From assembly GCA_016218725.1 (NCBI GenBank), contig JACRDB010000101.1, positions 1 to 48,771 on the forward strand: a stretch of 48,771 nucleotides of DNA, written 5' to 3'. Positions 41,013 to 48,771 of the stretch are shown piece by piece (position 1 is the stretch's first letter; each line of letters starts with the position of its first letter). The DNA comes from Deltaproteobacteria bacterium (GTDB taxonomy: Bacteria > Myxococcota_A > Polyangia > Polyangiales > Ga0077539). The notes beneath the pieces are model-generated. The model made no database searches. It saw nothing but the letters and a program-made list of their open reading frames with translations, and had not been told where the DNA came from. The position numbers and the translations under genes were made by a program.

Positions 41013-42692
41013 ATGCCCATGCTGCTGCGCGTGCTAGGGGTGGTGCTTGCGCTGGCGACCGTGGCCTGCCGTCGCAGCCCCGGTGGCGCCGGGGGTGGCG
41101 GTGGAGACCGGGGCGCTTCGCCCCAGGCGGTCACGCTGCGCATCAATTTCTCCAGCGAGAAAAAGGACTGGGCCCGCGACGCGCTGATCCGCTTCCAGGC
41201 CACCAACCCCCGGACCGCGGACGGCCGTCCCATCACCGTGAGCGCGGTGTACCAGGGCTCCGTGGAGCCGCTGGACGCCATCGCCGCGGGGAGCGCGCAG
41301 CCGCATGTGTTCTCGCCCGCTTCCAGCGTCGTGATCCCCATGCTCAACGAGCGCTGGCAGGCGCGGCGCGGCGCGGGCTCGCGGCCCGTGGCGACGACCG
41401 CGGAGCCGCTGGTGCTCTCGCCGGTGGTGGTGGCCCTGTGGCGCCCCATGGCGGAGGTCCTCGGGTGGCCGGCCCGGAGGCTCGGCTGGAGCGAGCTCGC
41501 GCAGCTCGCCACGGACCCGCAGGGATGGCGCTCCCGGGGGCACCCCGAGTGGGGGGATTTTCGCTTCGGGCACACGCACCCGGAGTACTCCAACTCCGGG
41601 CTCATCGCGGTCCTGGCCATGAACTACGCGGCCGTGAGCAAGACCCGGGACCTCACCGTCGCCGACGTGGACAGCGACCCCTCGCGGCTCTTCGTGCGCA
41701 ACCTGGAGAGCGCAGTGGTGCACTACGGGCGCTCCACGGGCTATTTCTACGACGAGCTCGCGGAGCACGGCCCGGGGTACCTCTCCGCGGCGGTGCTCTA
41801 CGAGAACCTCGTGGTGGCCCCGAGCGTCGCCAGGAACCTCGCCTTCCCGCTGGTGTGCATGTACCCCCGCGAGGGTACCCTCTGGGCGGACCACCCCTAC
41901 GTGGTGCTCGACGCGCCCTGGGTCGGCCCCGCGGAGCGCGACGCGGCCGCTCGCCTGCGCGCGTTCCTGGTGTCCGAGCCCATGCAGACCCTGGCCATGC
42001 GGCAGTACGGCTTCCGGCCCTCGAGCACGGACCTGCCCATCGGAGCGCCCATTGACGCCAGCCACGGCGCCGACCCCCGGGAGCCTCAGACGCTCCTGGC
42101 CACGCCGGAACCCGGCACCCTCCGGCAGGTGCTGGAGCGCTGGAGGGAGTCCAAGCGCAACGTCGAGGTGCACCTGGTGTTCGATCGCTCGGGGTCCATG
42201 CAGGGCGCCCCCATGGAGGGCGCCCGCGCGGGGCTCACGCAGTTCCTCCAGGCATTGCGCCCCGCGGACCGCGCGGTGCTGGTCACCTTCAGCGACCAGG
42301 TGGACCCGCCCGGCGACCCTCAAACGCCCTCCACCCTCCTGCCGCGCGCCCAGGGGATCTTCGCGGGCGGGGGCACGGCCCTCTACGACGCCATCGATCG
42401 CTCCCTGGACCACGCCGAGGCCACCGCCCGGCAGGACCGCTCGCGCATCCACGCGCTGGTGGTGCTCACCGACGGCGAGGACCGCAACTCCCTGCGCACG
42501 CTGCCGCAGCTCCTGGCGCGCATTCACACGCCGGAGAGCGGCGACCCGGTGCGGATCTTCACCATCGGGTACGGCCCCGAGGCCAACGAGGGCGTCCTCC
42601 GGCAGATCGCCACCCGCACCGGCGGGACCTACTCCCACGGCGACGCCAGCAACATCCGGGCGATCTACGACGAGATCGCGGCGTTCTTCTGA
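41013..42692 (+). CDS. Substrate-binding lipoprotein with VWA domain
   Basis: A 559-residue lipoprotein (lipobox T-V-A-C, Cys19). Residues about 38-345 resemble an ABC-type extracellular substrate-binding protein ('NFSSEKKDWARDALIRFQ', 'HPYVVLDAPWVGPAERDAA'). Residues about 383-559 are a von Willebrand factor A domain with an intact metal site (MIDAS): Asp391, Ser393 and Ser395 (D-R-S-G-S), Thr455 and Asp487. A VWA with a full MIDAS normally binds ligands through a divalent metal. The fusion is known as 'substrate-binding and VWA domain-containing protein', but the pathway is not. No permease or ATPase is nearby. The stop overlaps the next ATG by one base (TGATG). Confidence 0.9.
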   Translation: MPMLLRVLGVVLALATVACRRSPGGAGGGGGDRGASPQAVTLRINFSSEKKDWARDALIRFQATNPRTADGRPITVSAVYQGSVEPLDAIAAGSAQPHVFSPASSVVIPMLNERWQARRGAGSRPVATTAEPLVLSPVVVALWRPMAEVLGWPARRLGWSELAQLATDPQGWRSRGHPEWGDFRFGHTHPEYSNSGLIAVLAMNYAAVSKTRDLTVADVDSDPSRLFVRNLESAVVHYGRSTGYFYDELAEHGPGYLSAAVLYENLVVAPSVARNLAFPLVCMYPREGTLWADHPYVVLDAPWVGPAERDAAARLRAFLVSEPMQTLAMRQYGFRPSSTDLPIGAPIDASHGADPREPQTLLATPEPGTLRQVLERWRESKRNVEVHLVFDRSGSMQGAPMEGARAGLTQFLQALRPADRAVLVTFSDQVDPPGDPQTPSTLLPRAQGIFAGGGTALYDAIDRSLDHAEATARQDRSRIHALVVLTDGEDRNSLRTLPQLLARIHTPESGDPVRIFTIGYGPEANEGVLRQIATRTGGTYSHGDASNIRAIYDEIAAFF

Positions 42693-43492
42693 TGGACAAG
42701 GCCACGCGCGTGCTCACCGCGGCGCTCCTCCGGCCGCTCAACCTCGTGGCCCCGGCGGCGGGGCTCGCGCTCACCCTGGTGGACGCGCCCTGGTGGACCT
42801 TCCCGTTGTCCCTGGTGCCCTACGGGGCCATGGTGTACCTGTCAGCGCTGGACCAGAAGTTCGTGCGCAAGGTGCTCGACACCGCGGAGGTCACCGGTGG
42901 TGTGGACTGGGACAAGGCCCTCGCGGGCATCAAGGACGAGCACCTCCGCGCGCTCCTCGGGCGCTTGAAGAAGAGCGAAGAGGCCCTCGCCCGGGAGGTG
43001 TCCGCGGCCCCCTCGGGGCTGTCCAGCGTGCTGGCCCAGTGCCTCCAGCAGCTGCGCTCCGCGGCGGCCCTCGGGGTGGAGCTCGCCCGCCGGGTGGAGA
43101 ACCTGGACACGTCCCTCCATGCGATGGACCCGGCGGGGTCCCGGGCCGAGGCCGGCAAGCGCCGGAGCTGGGCCCAGAGCGCCCGCGACGAGGGCGCCAA
43201 GAGTGAATTCCTGGAGGCCGCCGCCCGCCTCGACGAGGCCGCCGGGAGCGCCGAGGCGCTCCTGCGCCTGCGCGAGCGCACCCTGGCCCAGCTCGACAAC
43301 GTGGCCGCCTCGCTGGAGAGCGCCGCCGTGCGCGCCGTGAGGGTGCGCGTGGACGGCGGCGAGGGGGCCGGCGAGGGCGCCCTCCAGGAGGCCCTGAGGG
43401 TAGATGTAGAGACGCTACGGGACACCCTCGGGGTCTTCGAGAGCGCCGAGGTCGAGGCCCCACGGAGGGCCGCACGGGGAGAGAGTCGATGA
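42692..43492 (+). CDS. Two-helix membrane protein with cytoplasmic coiled-coil
   Basis: A 266-residue protein. Two hydrophobic helices (about 14-30 and 34-52) are followed by a long, charged, heptad-like helical region to the C-terminus. In arrangement it recalls XpaC/TelA-associated proteins (two membrane helices, then helices), but I cannot show homology from the sequence. It sits between the VWA-SBP and the second SBP, with a one-base overlap upstream and a four-base overlap downstream (ATGA), so it should be made in step with both. It may relay a signal from the binding proteins to the cytoplasm; this is an inference. Confidence 0.8.
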   Translation: MDKATRVLTAALLRPLNLVAPAAGLALTLVDAPWWTFPLSLVPYGAMVYLSALDQKFVRKVLDTAEVTGGVDWDKALAGIKDEHLRALLGRLKKSEEALAREVSAAPSGLSSVLAQCLQQLRSAAALGVELARRVENLDTSLHAMDPAGSRAEAGKRRSWAQSARDEGAKSEFLEAAARLDEAAGSAEALLRLRERTLAQLDNVAASLESAAVRAVRVRVDGGEGAGEGALQEALRVDVETLRDTLGVFESAEVEAPRRAARGESR

Positions 43493-44691
43493 AAGAGCGC
43501 GCGGGGCTGGTGGTTCTTGCGATGTTCCTGCTCTTCGGGGGCGTGCTGGTGTACCTCCGCACGAGCCGCCCGGGCGGGGCCCACGACCACGATCACGACC
43601 AGGACCACCCCGCGAGGCCCGACGCGGCCGCCGCCGCGGCCACCACCATCACGCTGCTCTACAGCTCCGAGAAGGAGGAGTGGCTCCGGGAGGCCGTGGC
43701 CTCCTGGCAGAGCGCCCACCCGGACGTACGGGTAGAGCTGGAGGCCCAGGGCAGCATTGACTCCGTGCGGAGCCTCATGGCCAACGAGAAGCGCCCGACG
43801 CTCTGGGCGCCCGCGGACTCGCTGGCGGAGAACCTCTTCGCGACGCAGTGGCAGATCGCCCACGGAGAAGACCCGCTGGTGCGGGACGGGACGCGCTGGC
43901 CGCGGTCGCTGCTCCTGACGCCGCTGGTGTTTGTCATCTGGGAGTCGCGGGCCAGGGTGCTCCTCGGGCAGGAGCAGAACCTCCGGTGGCAGCGCCTGCG
44001 GGACGCGGTGGCCCTGCGCGCGGGCTGGCAGGGGCTGGGTGGAGACCCGGCCTGGGCCTTCGTCAAGTTTGGCCACACGGACCCCCAGCGGAGCAACTCC
44101 GGGCTCCAGGCGCTGGTGCTCATGGCCTACGGGTTCTACGACCGCCAGCAGGGGCTCACCGTGCAGGACGTGACGGCGCAGCCCTTCCAGGATTTCCTCC
44201 GGGCGCTGGAGAGCGGGCGGCAGCGGCAGGACTTCGGCGCGACGAGCACCGGGACCTTCATGCAGAACATGCTGCGCCAGGGGCCGAGCCTCTACGACGT
44301 GGCGGTGGTGTACGAGGCCCTGGCCATCACCTCCATCCCGCGCGCCGCGGGGCGCTGGGAGGCGCTGCGGGTGTACTACCCGAACATCAACCTCTGGAAC
44401 GACCACCCGCTGTGCCTCTTCCGCACGGACTGGGTGACCCCCGCCCAGCGCCGCGCCGCCGAGGCCCTGGCCGACCATCTCATGTCCGCGCCGGTGCAGC
44501 ACGCGGCCCTGCGCCGAGGCTTCCGTCCCGGCAACCTCGACGTGCCCATGCTCACCAACGAGCCGGACAACCCCTTCAATCGCTTCCGGGACATGGGCAT
44601 CGCCACGAGCCTCCCGCGCGTCGCCCAGGCCCCGGACGGGGCGGTGCTCCAGGCACTCCTGCAGACCTGGCAGCGCAACCAGGGGAACTGA
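43489..44691 (+). CDS. Membrane-anchored substrate-binding protein with His-rich segment
   Basis: A 400-residue protein. One N-terminal membrane helix (6-23) has no lipobox, so it is probably an uncleaved anchor. It is followed by a His/Asp-rich segment ('AHDHDHDQDH', His at 32, 34, 36 and 40) that could bind metal. The rest is an SBP paralogous to the first gene of the operon: 'LLYSSEKEEWLREAVASWQ' against 'NFSSEKKDWARDALIRFQ'. Other shared spots are 'FGHTDPQRSNSGLQA' and 'FGHTHPEYSNSGLIA'. The ligand is unknown. Translation is coupled to the gene upstream. Confidence 0.88.
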   Translation: MKERAGLVVLAMFLLFGGVLVYLRTSRPGGAHDHDHDQDHPARPDAAAAAATTITLLYSSEKEEWLREAVASWQSAHPDVRVELEAQGSIDSVRSLMANEKRPTLWAPADSLAENLFATQWQIAHGEDPLVRDGTRWPRSLLLTPLVFVIWESRARVLLGQEQNLRWQRLRDAVALRAGWQGLGGDPAWAFVKFGHTDPQRSNSGLQALVLMAYGFYDRQQGLTVQDVTAQPFQDFLRALESGRQRQDFGATSTGTFMQNMLRQGPSLYDVAVVYEALAITSIPRAAGRWEALRVYYPNINLWNDHPLCLFRTDWVTPAQRRAAEALADHLMSAPVQHAALRRGFRPGNLDVPMLTNEPDNPFNRFRDMGIATSLPRVAQAPDGAVLQALLQTWQRNQGN

Positions 44692-44695
44692 CCCC

Positions 44696-45229
44696 GTGAG
44701 CGCGCAGCGCGCGGCCCTGCCTGCCTTTGTGGAGCAGTCATGGCGTCCCTGGCTGCGCGCGACGCTGCGCTCGCCGCACCCCACGGCGGAGGTCCGCGGT
44801 CGCCTCGCCGCGCGCCTCCCCGGCGGCCGAGGTCCCCGCTGCGACCTCCTCGGCGAGGTGACCGAGACCCGCGTGACGCTCTGGCTCCCTCGCGCCAACC
44901 CCCGCGCGCTCGCTCCCGTGGTGAGCGCCACGCTCCGGCCCGACGGCGGTGGCACGGCCCTGGACCTCACGGTGCGCTTCCCCTGGGCGGATTACCTCTT
45001 CCTGGGCCTCGGCCACGGCCTGGCGGTGCTGCTCCTGGGAGTGACCCTCGGCGCGGGCCTCGAGTCCGGGCGCTTCAGCCCCGGGATCGCCATACTCCTC
45101 TTGATTCTTGCCGTCGGCGTCCTGGGCGCCGTGCTCGCGTTTCGCAAGGGCGCCCGCGAGCTCCTGGAGCGCCTGGTGGACGCCCTGGAGGGCACGCTCG
45201 CGCCACCTGGGAGCCAAACAGACATGTAG
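44696..45229 (+). CDS. Two-helix membrane protein
   Basis: A 177-residue protein from the GTG at 44696, four bases after the previous stop. A soluble N-terminal part (1-98) is followed by two hydrophobic helices (about 101-120 and 128-149) and a short cytosolic tail. The N-terminal part carries text of the kind 'HPTAEVRGRLAARL' and 'GTALDLTVRFPWADY', like small bacterial membrane proteins of unknown function with an N-terminal beta-rich domain. It is the last gene of the four-gene operon. No enzyme motif is seen. Confidence 0.7.
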   Translation: MSAQRAALPAFVEQSWRPWLRATLRSPHPTAEVRGRLAARLPGGRGPRCDLLGEVTETRVTLWLPRANPRALAPVVSATLRPDGGGTALDLTVRFPWADYLFLGLGHGLAVLLLGVTLGAGLESGRFSPGIAILLLILAVGVLGAVLAFRKGARELLERLVDALEGTLAPPGSQTDM

Positions 45230-45243
45230 GCCTTCAACCTACA
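45225..45243. terminator. Bidirectional hairpin containing both stop codons
   Basis: TGTAGG (45225-45230) pairs with CCTACA (45238-45243) over a 7-base loop. The stop of the rightward operon (45227-45229) and the stop of the leftward gene (45239-45241) both lie in the arms, at mirror positions. A second small palindrome, CTACA-C-TGTAG, occupies 45239-45249. There is no T-tract. It is a plausible, weak bidirectional terminator. Confidence 0.4.
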
Positions 45244-46303
45244 CTGTAGTCACTTTCCCTACGTGCTCGAAGGGTTCCCGTCGCAGCGGTCGCCAGCGGT
45301 AGCCGCAGGGCTCGGGGATGCAGAGCACGGAGTCCAGGGTGGAGGCTCCGCCGCCGAGGGGACCGTCGGTGAAGTACGGCGCGCTGCAACGGAGGGTGCG
45401 GGCGAAGCGGGCCCTCCAGGGTTCGCGGTCGATGGTGAGCACGTAGACCCACCCGGCGGGGTCCACGCCGAAGGCGTCGAAGCAGGCCACCAGGGGCTCC
45501 GAGAGCTCGTCCACGGAGCCCCAGCGGGAGCCCTCCGGGGGGCCGTGGCCCTCGCGCACGTCGAAGAGGGCGCTCACCTCGCCGTAGGCGGCGCCGTCGC
45601 GGGGCTTCACCTCCAGGGAGAGCGCGTCCCCGTCGCGCTCCAGGGCCACCGCGGCCAGGCCGAAATGGTGGAACTTGAACTCCGTGAGGGTGTTGCCCAC
45701 GGCGCGCATGACCGGGTGATCGGTCTCGCTGCGGACAAAGTAGCCCCCGCGGCGGTGGTTGCCTTCGCGGTTCTGGTAGCGCACCGCGGCGCGGTACGAC
45801 ACCTGGTGGAAGTCCACGCCGAAGAGCCCCGGGAGCCCCTGGGGGCGCATCTCCCGGAGGCTGGAGACGAGCACGGACACCCACGCCCGGCCCTTGAAGA
45901 CCTCGACCTCCAGGGGCTCGGGGATGAGCGGCCGGAGCGCGTCGGGGTCCACGGCGTAGTTCACCGCCACGGCGTTGAGCCAGTGGGTCTGCACCGTGGT
46001 GAGCCACGGGACCGTCGGGCAGTCCTCCATCCCGAGGGTCGTAGGTGACGGATCCAGCGCGGTTTGCAGCGCCGCGTAGAGGTCCAGGAGCGCGCGGGCG
46101 CCCTCCCCGGTGAGCTCCAGCGCACCCCCGCGAGCGCCCACGAGGCCCCTGGCGACGGTGGCCTCCGTGGCCGCGAGGGCCTCCTCGGGCGCGAGGCCCG
46201 CGCGCTGGAGGCACCCCAGGAGCTCCGCCGGCCCGAGGCCCGCCGGTGCCCCAGCCAGGGCTGCCAGGACGGCCCCCTCGGCGCGGCTGGGGGCGGGGCT
46301 CAC
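45239..46303 (-). CDS. Winged-helix/DUF2071 fusion protein
   Basis: A 354-residue protein. Residues 1 to about 90 read as a winged-helix DNA-binding domain (three helices, then the 'LVGARGGALELTGEGA' hairpin). The remainder is DUF2071, an acetoacetate-decarboxylase-like fold ('HWLNAVAVNYAVDPDALRPL', 'FPLPF' position replaced by 'FFKHF'-like text near 'FKFHHFGLAA'). The start was chosen from a four-base overlap (GTGA) with the stop of the membrane protein gene. It may sense a small acid and control the membrane protein; I infer this from the pairing. The catalytic Lys of acetoacetate decarboxylase is not evident. Confidence 0.78.
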   Translation of the reverse strand: MSPAPSRAEGAVLAALAGAPAGLGPAELLGCLQRAGLAPEEALAATEATVARGLVGARGGALELTGEGARALLDLYAALQTALDPSPTTLGMEDCPTVPWLTTVQTHWLNAVAVNYAVDPDALRPLIPEPLEVEVFKGRAWVSVLVSSLREMRPQGLPGLFGVDFHQVSYRAAVRYQNREGNHRRGGYFVRSETDHPVMRAVGNTLTEFKFHHFGLAAVALERDGDALSLEVKPRDGAAYGEVSALFDVREGHGPPEGSRWGSVDELSEPLVACFDAFGVDPAGWVYVLTIDREPWRARFARTLRCSAPYFTDGPLGGGASTLDSVLCIPEPCGYRWRPLRREPFEHVGKVTTV

Positions 46304-46902
46304 GGGCCCTTCTCCTGAGAGAGGGCGCGGCGCCTGGCGCGGTGCAGGAGCCCTCCGGCGGTGCTCTGGCTCACCAGCCACGCCCCGGCCAGGAGCCCGA
46401 ACTGCCACCTGGGCGCGGCGGCCATGACCAGCGAGAGCGCCGCCCAGAGCGCCGCCGGGAGGTACCACCAGCGCCCCATGAGCGCGCCCATCACGGAGAA
46501 GGTCATCGCGAAGAGCACGCACGCCACCGCGGGCATGAAGAGCAGCGCCTGGAGCCCGAGGAGGTAGTTGAGCAGCGCCACCAGGGTCATGGCAGCGATG
46601 AGCGTGTTCCAGATGCTCCACACCTGGCGCTCGATGAAGGACGGGGCGCCCTTCGGGGGCACGCGGAACGCGGCGATGAAGCCGCCGTTGAAGAGAAAGA
46701 CCACGCCCCAGAGGCCCACGTAGGGCCAGGGGGAGCCCCGGCCGTGCTCCAGGAGGTACTGCGTGCCCGCAAAGCCCGCGGCGTTGGTAAACGCGCTGAA
46801 GAGCCAGATCAGGCCCCAGTTCTGGAGGGCCGTGTCATCCCGGGCCTGGGCCACGACCTTGCGCAGGAGAGACAACGTGGCGGCGGCTTCCTCGCGGTCC
46901 AT
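46300..46902 (-). CDS. Multi-pass membrane protein of unknown family
   Basis: A 200-residue protein with about five membrane helices. It begins 'MDREEAAATLSLLRKVVAQ' and then 'NWGLIWLFSAFTNAAGF', followed by helices ending near 'FGLLAGAWLVSQSTAGG'. It overlaps the winged-helix/DUF2071 gene by four bases and so is probably cotranscribed with it. I know of similar membrane proteins paired with winged-helix regulators in soil bacteria, but cannot name the family. The ATG at 46902 was chosen because the preceding in-frame codons give no signal and look like shadow. Confidence 0.72.
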   Translation of the reverse strand: MDREEAAATLSLLRKVVAQARDDTALQNWGLIWLFSAFTNAAGFAGTQYLLEHGRGSPWPYVGLWGVVFLFNGGFIAAFRVPPKGAPSFIERQVWSIWNTLIAAMTLVALLNYLLGLQALLFMPAVACVLFAMTFSVMGALMGRWWYLPAALWAALSLVMAAAPRWQFGLLAGAWLVSQSTAGGLLHRARRRALSQEKGP

Positions 46903-46937
46903 GACCCCGGAGCATACACAACAGCCACGGGTCGTCA

Positions 46938-48572
46938 CTACGTAGGAATGGAGCGGAGCACGGTCCGCCTTGGGTCCTCCAGGTACACGCCAGCGTCGAG
47001 GAACTGCGACCCGCCGCTCACCACGAGCCCCACGCCAGGGCCCACACGAACCCGGTGGAGGACGCATCCGACGAGGGTCAGCGCGTCACCGACGTCCCCC
47101 GCCAGGGGGACCCCGGAGGCGGTGTCGAAGTGGACGGACTCGACAGTTGAGGTCGACGGCGCCACCGGTGTGTGGCGAACATTGACCAGCGTCACATCAC
47201 CCGGCAGCACCAGGAGGTCCGCGGACCTCGCGAGCAGGAACCGCGGGCTGAGGCTGGTGGCGTCGAGGACCGAACATGAGGCTCGCGAACGCTCAGTCCC
47301 CTCGGTCCCAGGGGCTCCAGGAAGGAGCTCGAGATCCGTCACTGTCTCCTCCGGCTCCACCAGCGGAGTCTGGGAGGTCCCAGGTCGGCAGTAGAAACGG
47401 CACGCCGTCAAGCCCAGGAAGCCTCCCCGAGCGAGGATCATCCGGCGAGCGATCCCCTCGAAGGTACAGCGAGAGAAGGACACGGGTGAGGAGCGCAGCG
47501 CGATGAGCTCGACGGCCACGGAGCCGGGGCGGCTCGGACGGAATTGACAGCCCTCGAAGGCTGTTGCGGACACATCCTGTGCCATGCCCTGGAGCTCGAT
47601 GATCGCGACGAAGGCCCGCAGGAGCGCCAGTCCGAGGGCGCTGGTTCCAGCCCCACGCTCATCCAGGGTGCGCGGCAGGAGCAGCTCCAGGAGAACACCC
47701 GTGGCGCCTCCGAGTTGGACCAGACGACTCCGAGCGCCACTGAAGGAACAATGACGGAAGCTCACCATGCCGCAGGGCTGAGACCACAGAGCCGAAGACG
47801 GCGGGGGACCTCCTGGCTGCGATGTCGGTCCTGTCTGGAAAGGAGGCGCTGTCACGGCGACGCAGGATCCGACGAGGTCGCCGCCATCGAAGCTCACGTC
47901 CGAGAGCGTGGTGCCCGGCATGCCTCGGAGGAGGAGCATCGTGTCCACAAAGCTCCGCGGCCCCTGCGGAGAGGGCGCGACCCAGCGAAAGGTCGCCCTC
48001 CGTCCGCCGGGGTTCTGGCCGCGGAGCACGACCCAACAGGCTGGAAAATCGGCAGCGAGGTCGCGGGTGCCAAGCACCAGCGGTCGCGAGATCCGGTACG
48101 ACCCCGACAGGACGATCGCGCAGGGCGCGCGGGGAGTGGTCCCCCGCAGCCGATCAACGCACGCGTCAAAGGCAGCCTGCACTGCGTCGGTGTCGTCCCC
48201 GACGTCGTCCTCGCGCATGCCATGGTCCGCCCGGCTTCGGGCGACCTCGCCCGCACCCCACCACTCTGGAAAGACCTCCGGCACGCCAGCGCCGGTCATG
48301 CGGACCCTGAACGCCGATGGGACGAAGATGGCGTGCAAACCAGCACGGATCGAGCCCTGGATCTCGATGTACGCGCTGCGGGGGACGAGCCTTGCGCCCG
48401 GTGAGAACCACAGCTCCACGGCCGGAGGGACCACCAGCCCTGGGCGCTCAATCGTCCAAACGCCCGGCGGAAGGTACAATACACCACCGGCGCGCACGAG
48501 CTCCAGCGCGCTCCGGAGGGAGTCCTCCCTCGTGTCATTGACCACTTGAAATCGCGTACCTAGATCTGCCAT
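46938..48572 (-). CDS. Right-handed beta-helix (pectate-lyase-superfamily) protein
   Basis: A 544-residue protein with the N-terminal signature of the pectate-lyase-3 type beta-helix: 'VLYLPPGVWTIERPG', then 'FPEWWGAG' and 'DDTDAVQAAFDACVDRL'. That motif set is common in surface and phage tail-spike proteins. The rest is repeats of about 20-25 residues with short Gly/Val/Leu strands, as in a parallel beta-helix. No signal peptide is visible, so export must use another route or the protein may be part of a contractile or tail-like apparatus. Its start follows the stop of the upstream gene by nine bases. Confidence 0.85.
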   Translation of the reverse strand: MADLGTRFQVVNDTREDSLRSALELVRAGGVLYLPPGVWTIERPGLVVPPAVELWFSPGARLVPRSAYIEIQGSIRAGLHAIFVPSAFRVRMTGAGVPEVFPEWWGAGEVARSRADHGMREDDVGDDTDAVQAAFDACVDRLRGTTPRAPCAIVLSGSYRISRPLVLGTRDLAADFPACWVVLRGQNPGGRRATFRWVAPSPQGPRSFVDTMLLLRGMPGTTLSDVSFDGGDLVGSCVAVTAPPFQTGPTSQPGGPPPSSALWSQPCGMVSFRHCSFSGARSRLVQLGGATGVLLELLLPRTLDERGAGTSALGLALLRAFVAIIELQGMAQDVSATAFEGCQFRPSRPGSVAVELIALRSSPVSFSRCTFEGIARRMILARGGFLGLTACRFYCRPGTSQTPLVEPEETVTDLELLPGAPGTEGTERSRASCSVLDATSLSPRFLLARSADLLVLPGDVTLVNVRHTPVAPSTSTVESVHFDTASGVPLAGDVGDALTLVGCVLHRVRVGPGVGLVVSGGSQFLDAGVYLEDPRRTVLRSIPT

Positions 48573-48581
48573 GAAGTACCT

Positions 48582-48771
48582 CTAGGAGGTCACCGGGACC
48601 AGGTGCCCGACAGAGGTACCGGGCGCGGCATCGGTGGGAGGTGCCTCGCCGCCCGGTCGCTGGTAGACCCAGCGCGCCCCGAGGGACCGGTAGAACGGAG
48701 GACCAGGGGGCGTGCCCGTCGCGCCGAAGACATCGCGGTCCTCGAAGGTCGAGCCCACGTCCGTCACGACG
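48582..48771 (-). CDS. C-terminal fragment of gene cut by window end
   Basis: An open frame enters from beyond the right edge and stops at 48582 (TAG). The visible C-terminus reads 'VGSTFEDRDVFGATGTPPG' and 'FYRSLGARWVYQRPG'. I do not recognise it. It is in tight order with the beta-helix gene (9-bp gap) and so probably belongs to the same transcript and perhaps to the same surface or tail-like structure. The true start, length and function lie outside the window. Confidence 0.55.
   Translation of the reverse strand, partial: VVTDVGSTFEDRDVFGATGTPPGPPFYRSLGARWVYQRPGGEAPPTDAAPGTSVGHLVPVTS

Noticed and set aside
1..48771. tRNA, rRNA and mobile-element genes
   Set aside because: I looked for cloverleaf CCA ends, rRNA signatures and transposase motifs and saw none that hold up.

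Overview
The window is very GC-rich, and nearly every codon ends in G or C. It reads as a piece of a myxobacterial chromosome (phylum Myxococcota). The evidence is one C-terminus that fits the MYXO-CTERM sorting signal (Cys-Gly-Cys, hydrophobic helix, Arg-rich tail), nine predicted lipoproteins, several of them with Asp/Ala/Thr-rich linkers followed by repeated eight-cysteine modules, thrombospondin type 3 calcium repeats, a DUF2330 protein and several large hypothetical secreted proteins. A Sandaracinus/Polyangia-type host is my guess; the sequence alone does not settle it. I see no rRNA, tRNA, CRISPR array, transposase, integrase or phage packaging gene. Coding density is very high and many genes overlap by 1-4 bases.

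Layout. 1-173: inverted repeats. 174-11217: secreted proteins (two lipoproteins reading apart, a nuclease-fold Uma2-like protein, a lipoprotein with pyruvate-phosphate-dikinase-type domains, and a Cys-rich/Gly-rich lipoprotein). 11245-17883 (+): a toroid-CutA fusion, NAD+ synthase, an RluA-type pseudouridine synthase overlapping it, and a chain carrying two GT-B glycosyltransferase modules. 17847-27088 (-): ten leftward genes in two blocks. The upstream block is plsC-type acyltransferase, SDR epimerase and B12-type radical SAM protein. The downstream block is a small unknown, a GAF-GGDEF cyclase, acyl-CoA dehydrogenase, APH-type kinase, DUF6285, DedA/VTT membrane protein and a phosphodiester-glycosidase lipoprotein. 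27144-32051 (-): a 1236-residue amidohydrolase/OB-fold/lamin-tail lipoprotein and DUF2330. 32304-34942 (+): PRPP synthetase and a dynamin-like GTPase. 34946-40882: two Cys-rich lipoproteins reading apart and an Asp-box propeller protein. 41013-45229 (+): a tight four-gene operon with two substrate-binding proteins, one carrying a von Willebrand A domain, and two small membrane proteins, but no permease or ATPase. 45239-48771 (-): a winged-helix/DUF2071 protein with its membrane partner, then two surface-type genes, the first a beta-helix and the second cut by the window end.

How the parts work together. Housekeeping functions (NadE, Prs, RluA) are scattered among envelope genes. The acyltransferase/SDR/radical SAM block and the acyl-CoA dehydrogenase block both point to lipid metabolism. 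The most system-like unit is the 41013-45229 operon. It has paired, paralogous extracytoplasmic binding proteins, an intact MIDAS site and a 12-bp perfect palindrome upstream, and none of the transport machinery that normally accompanies such proteins.
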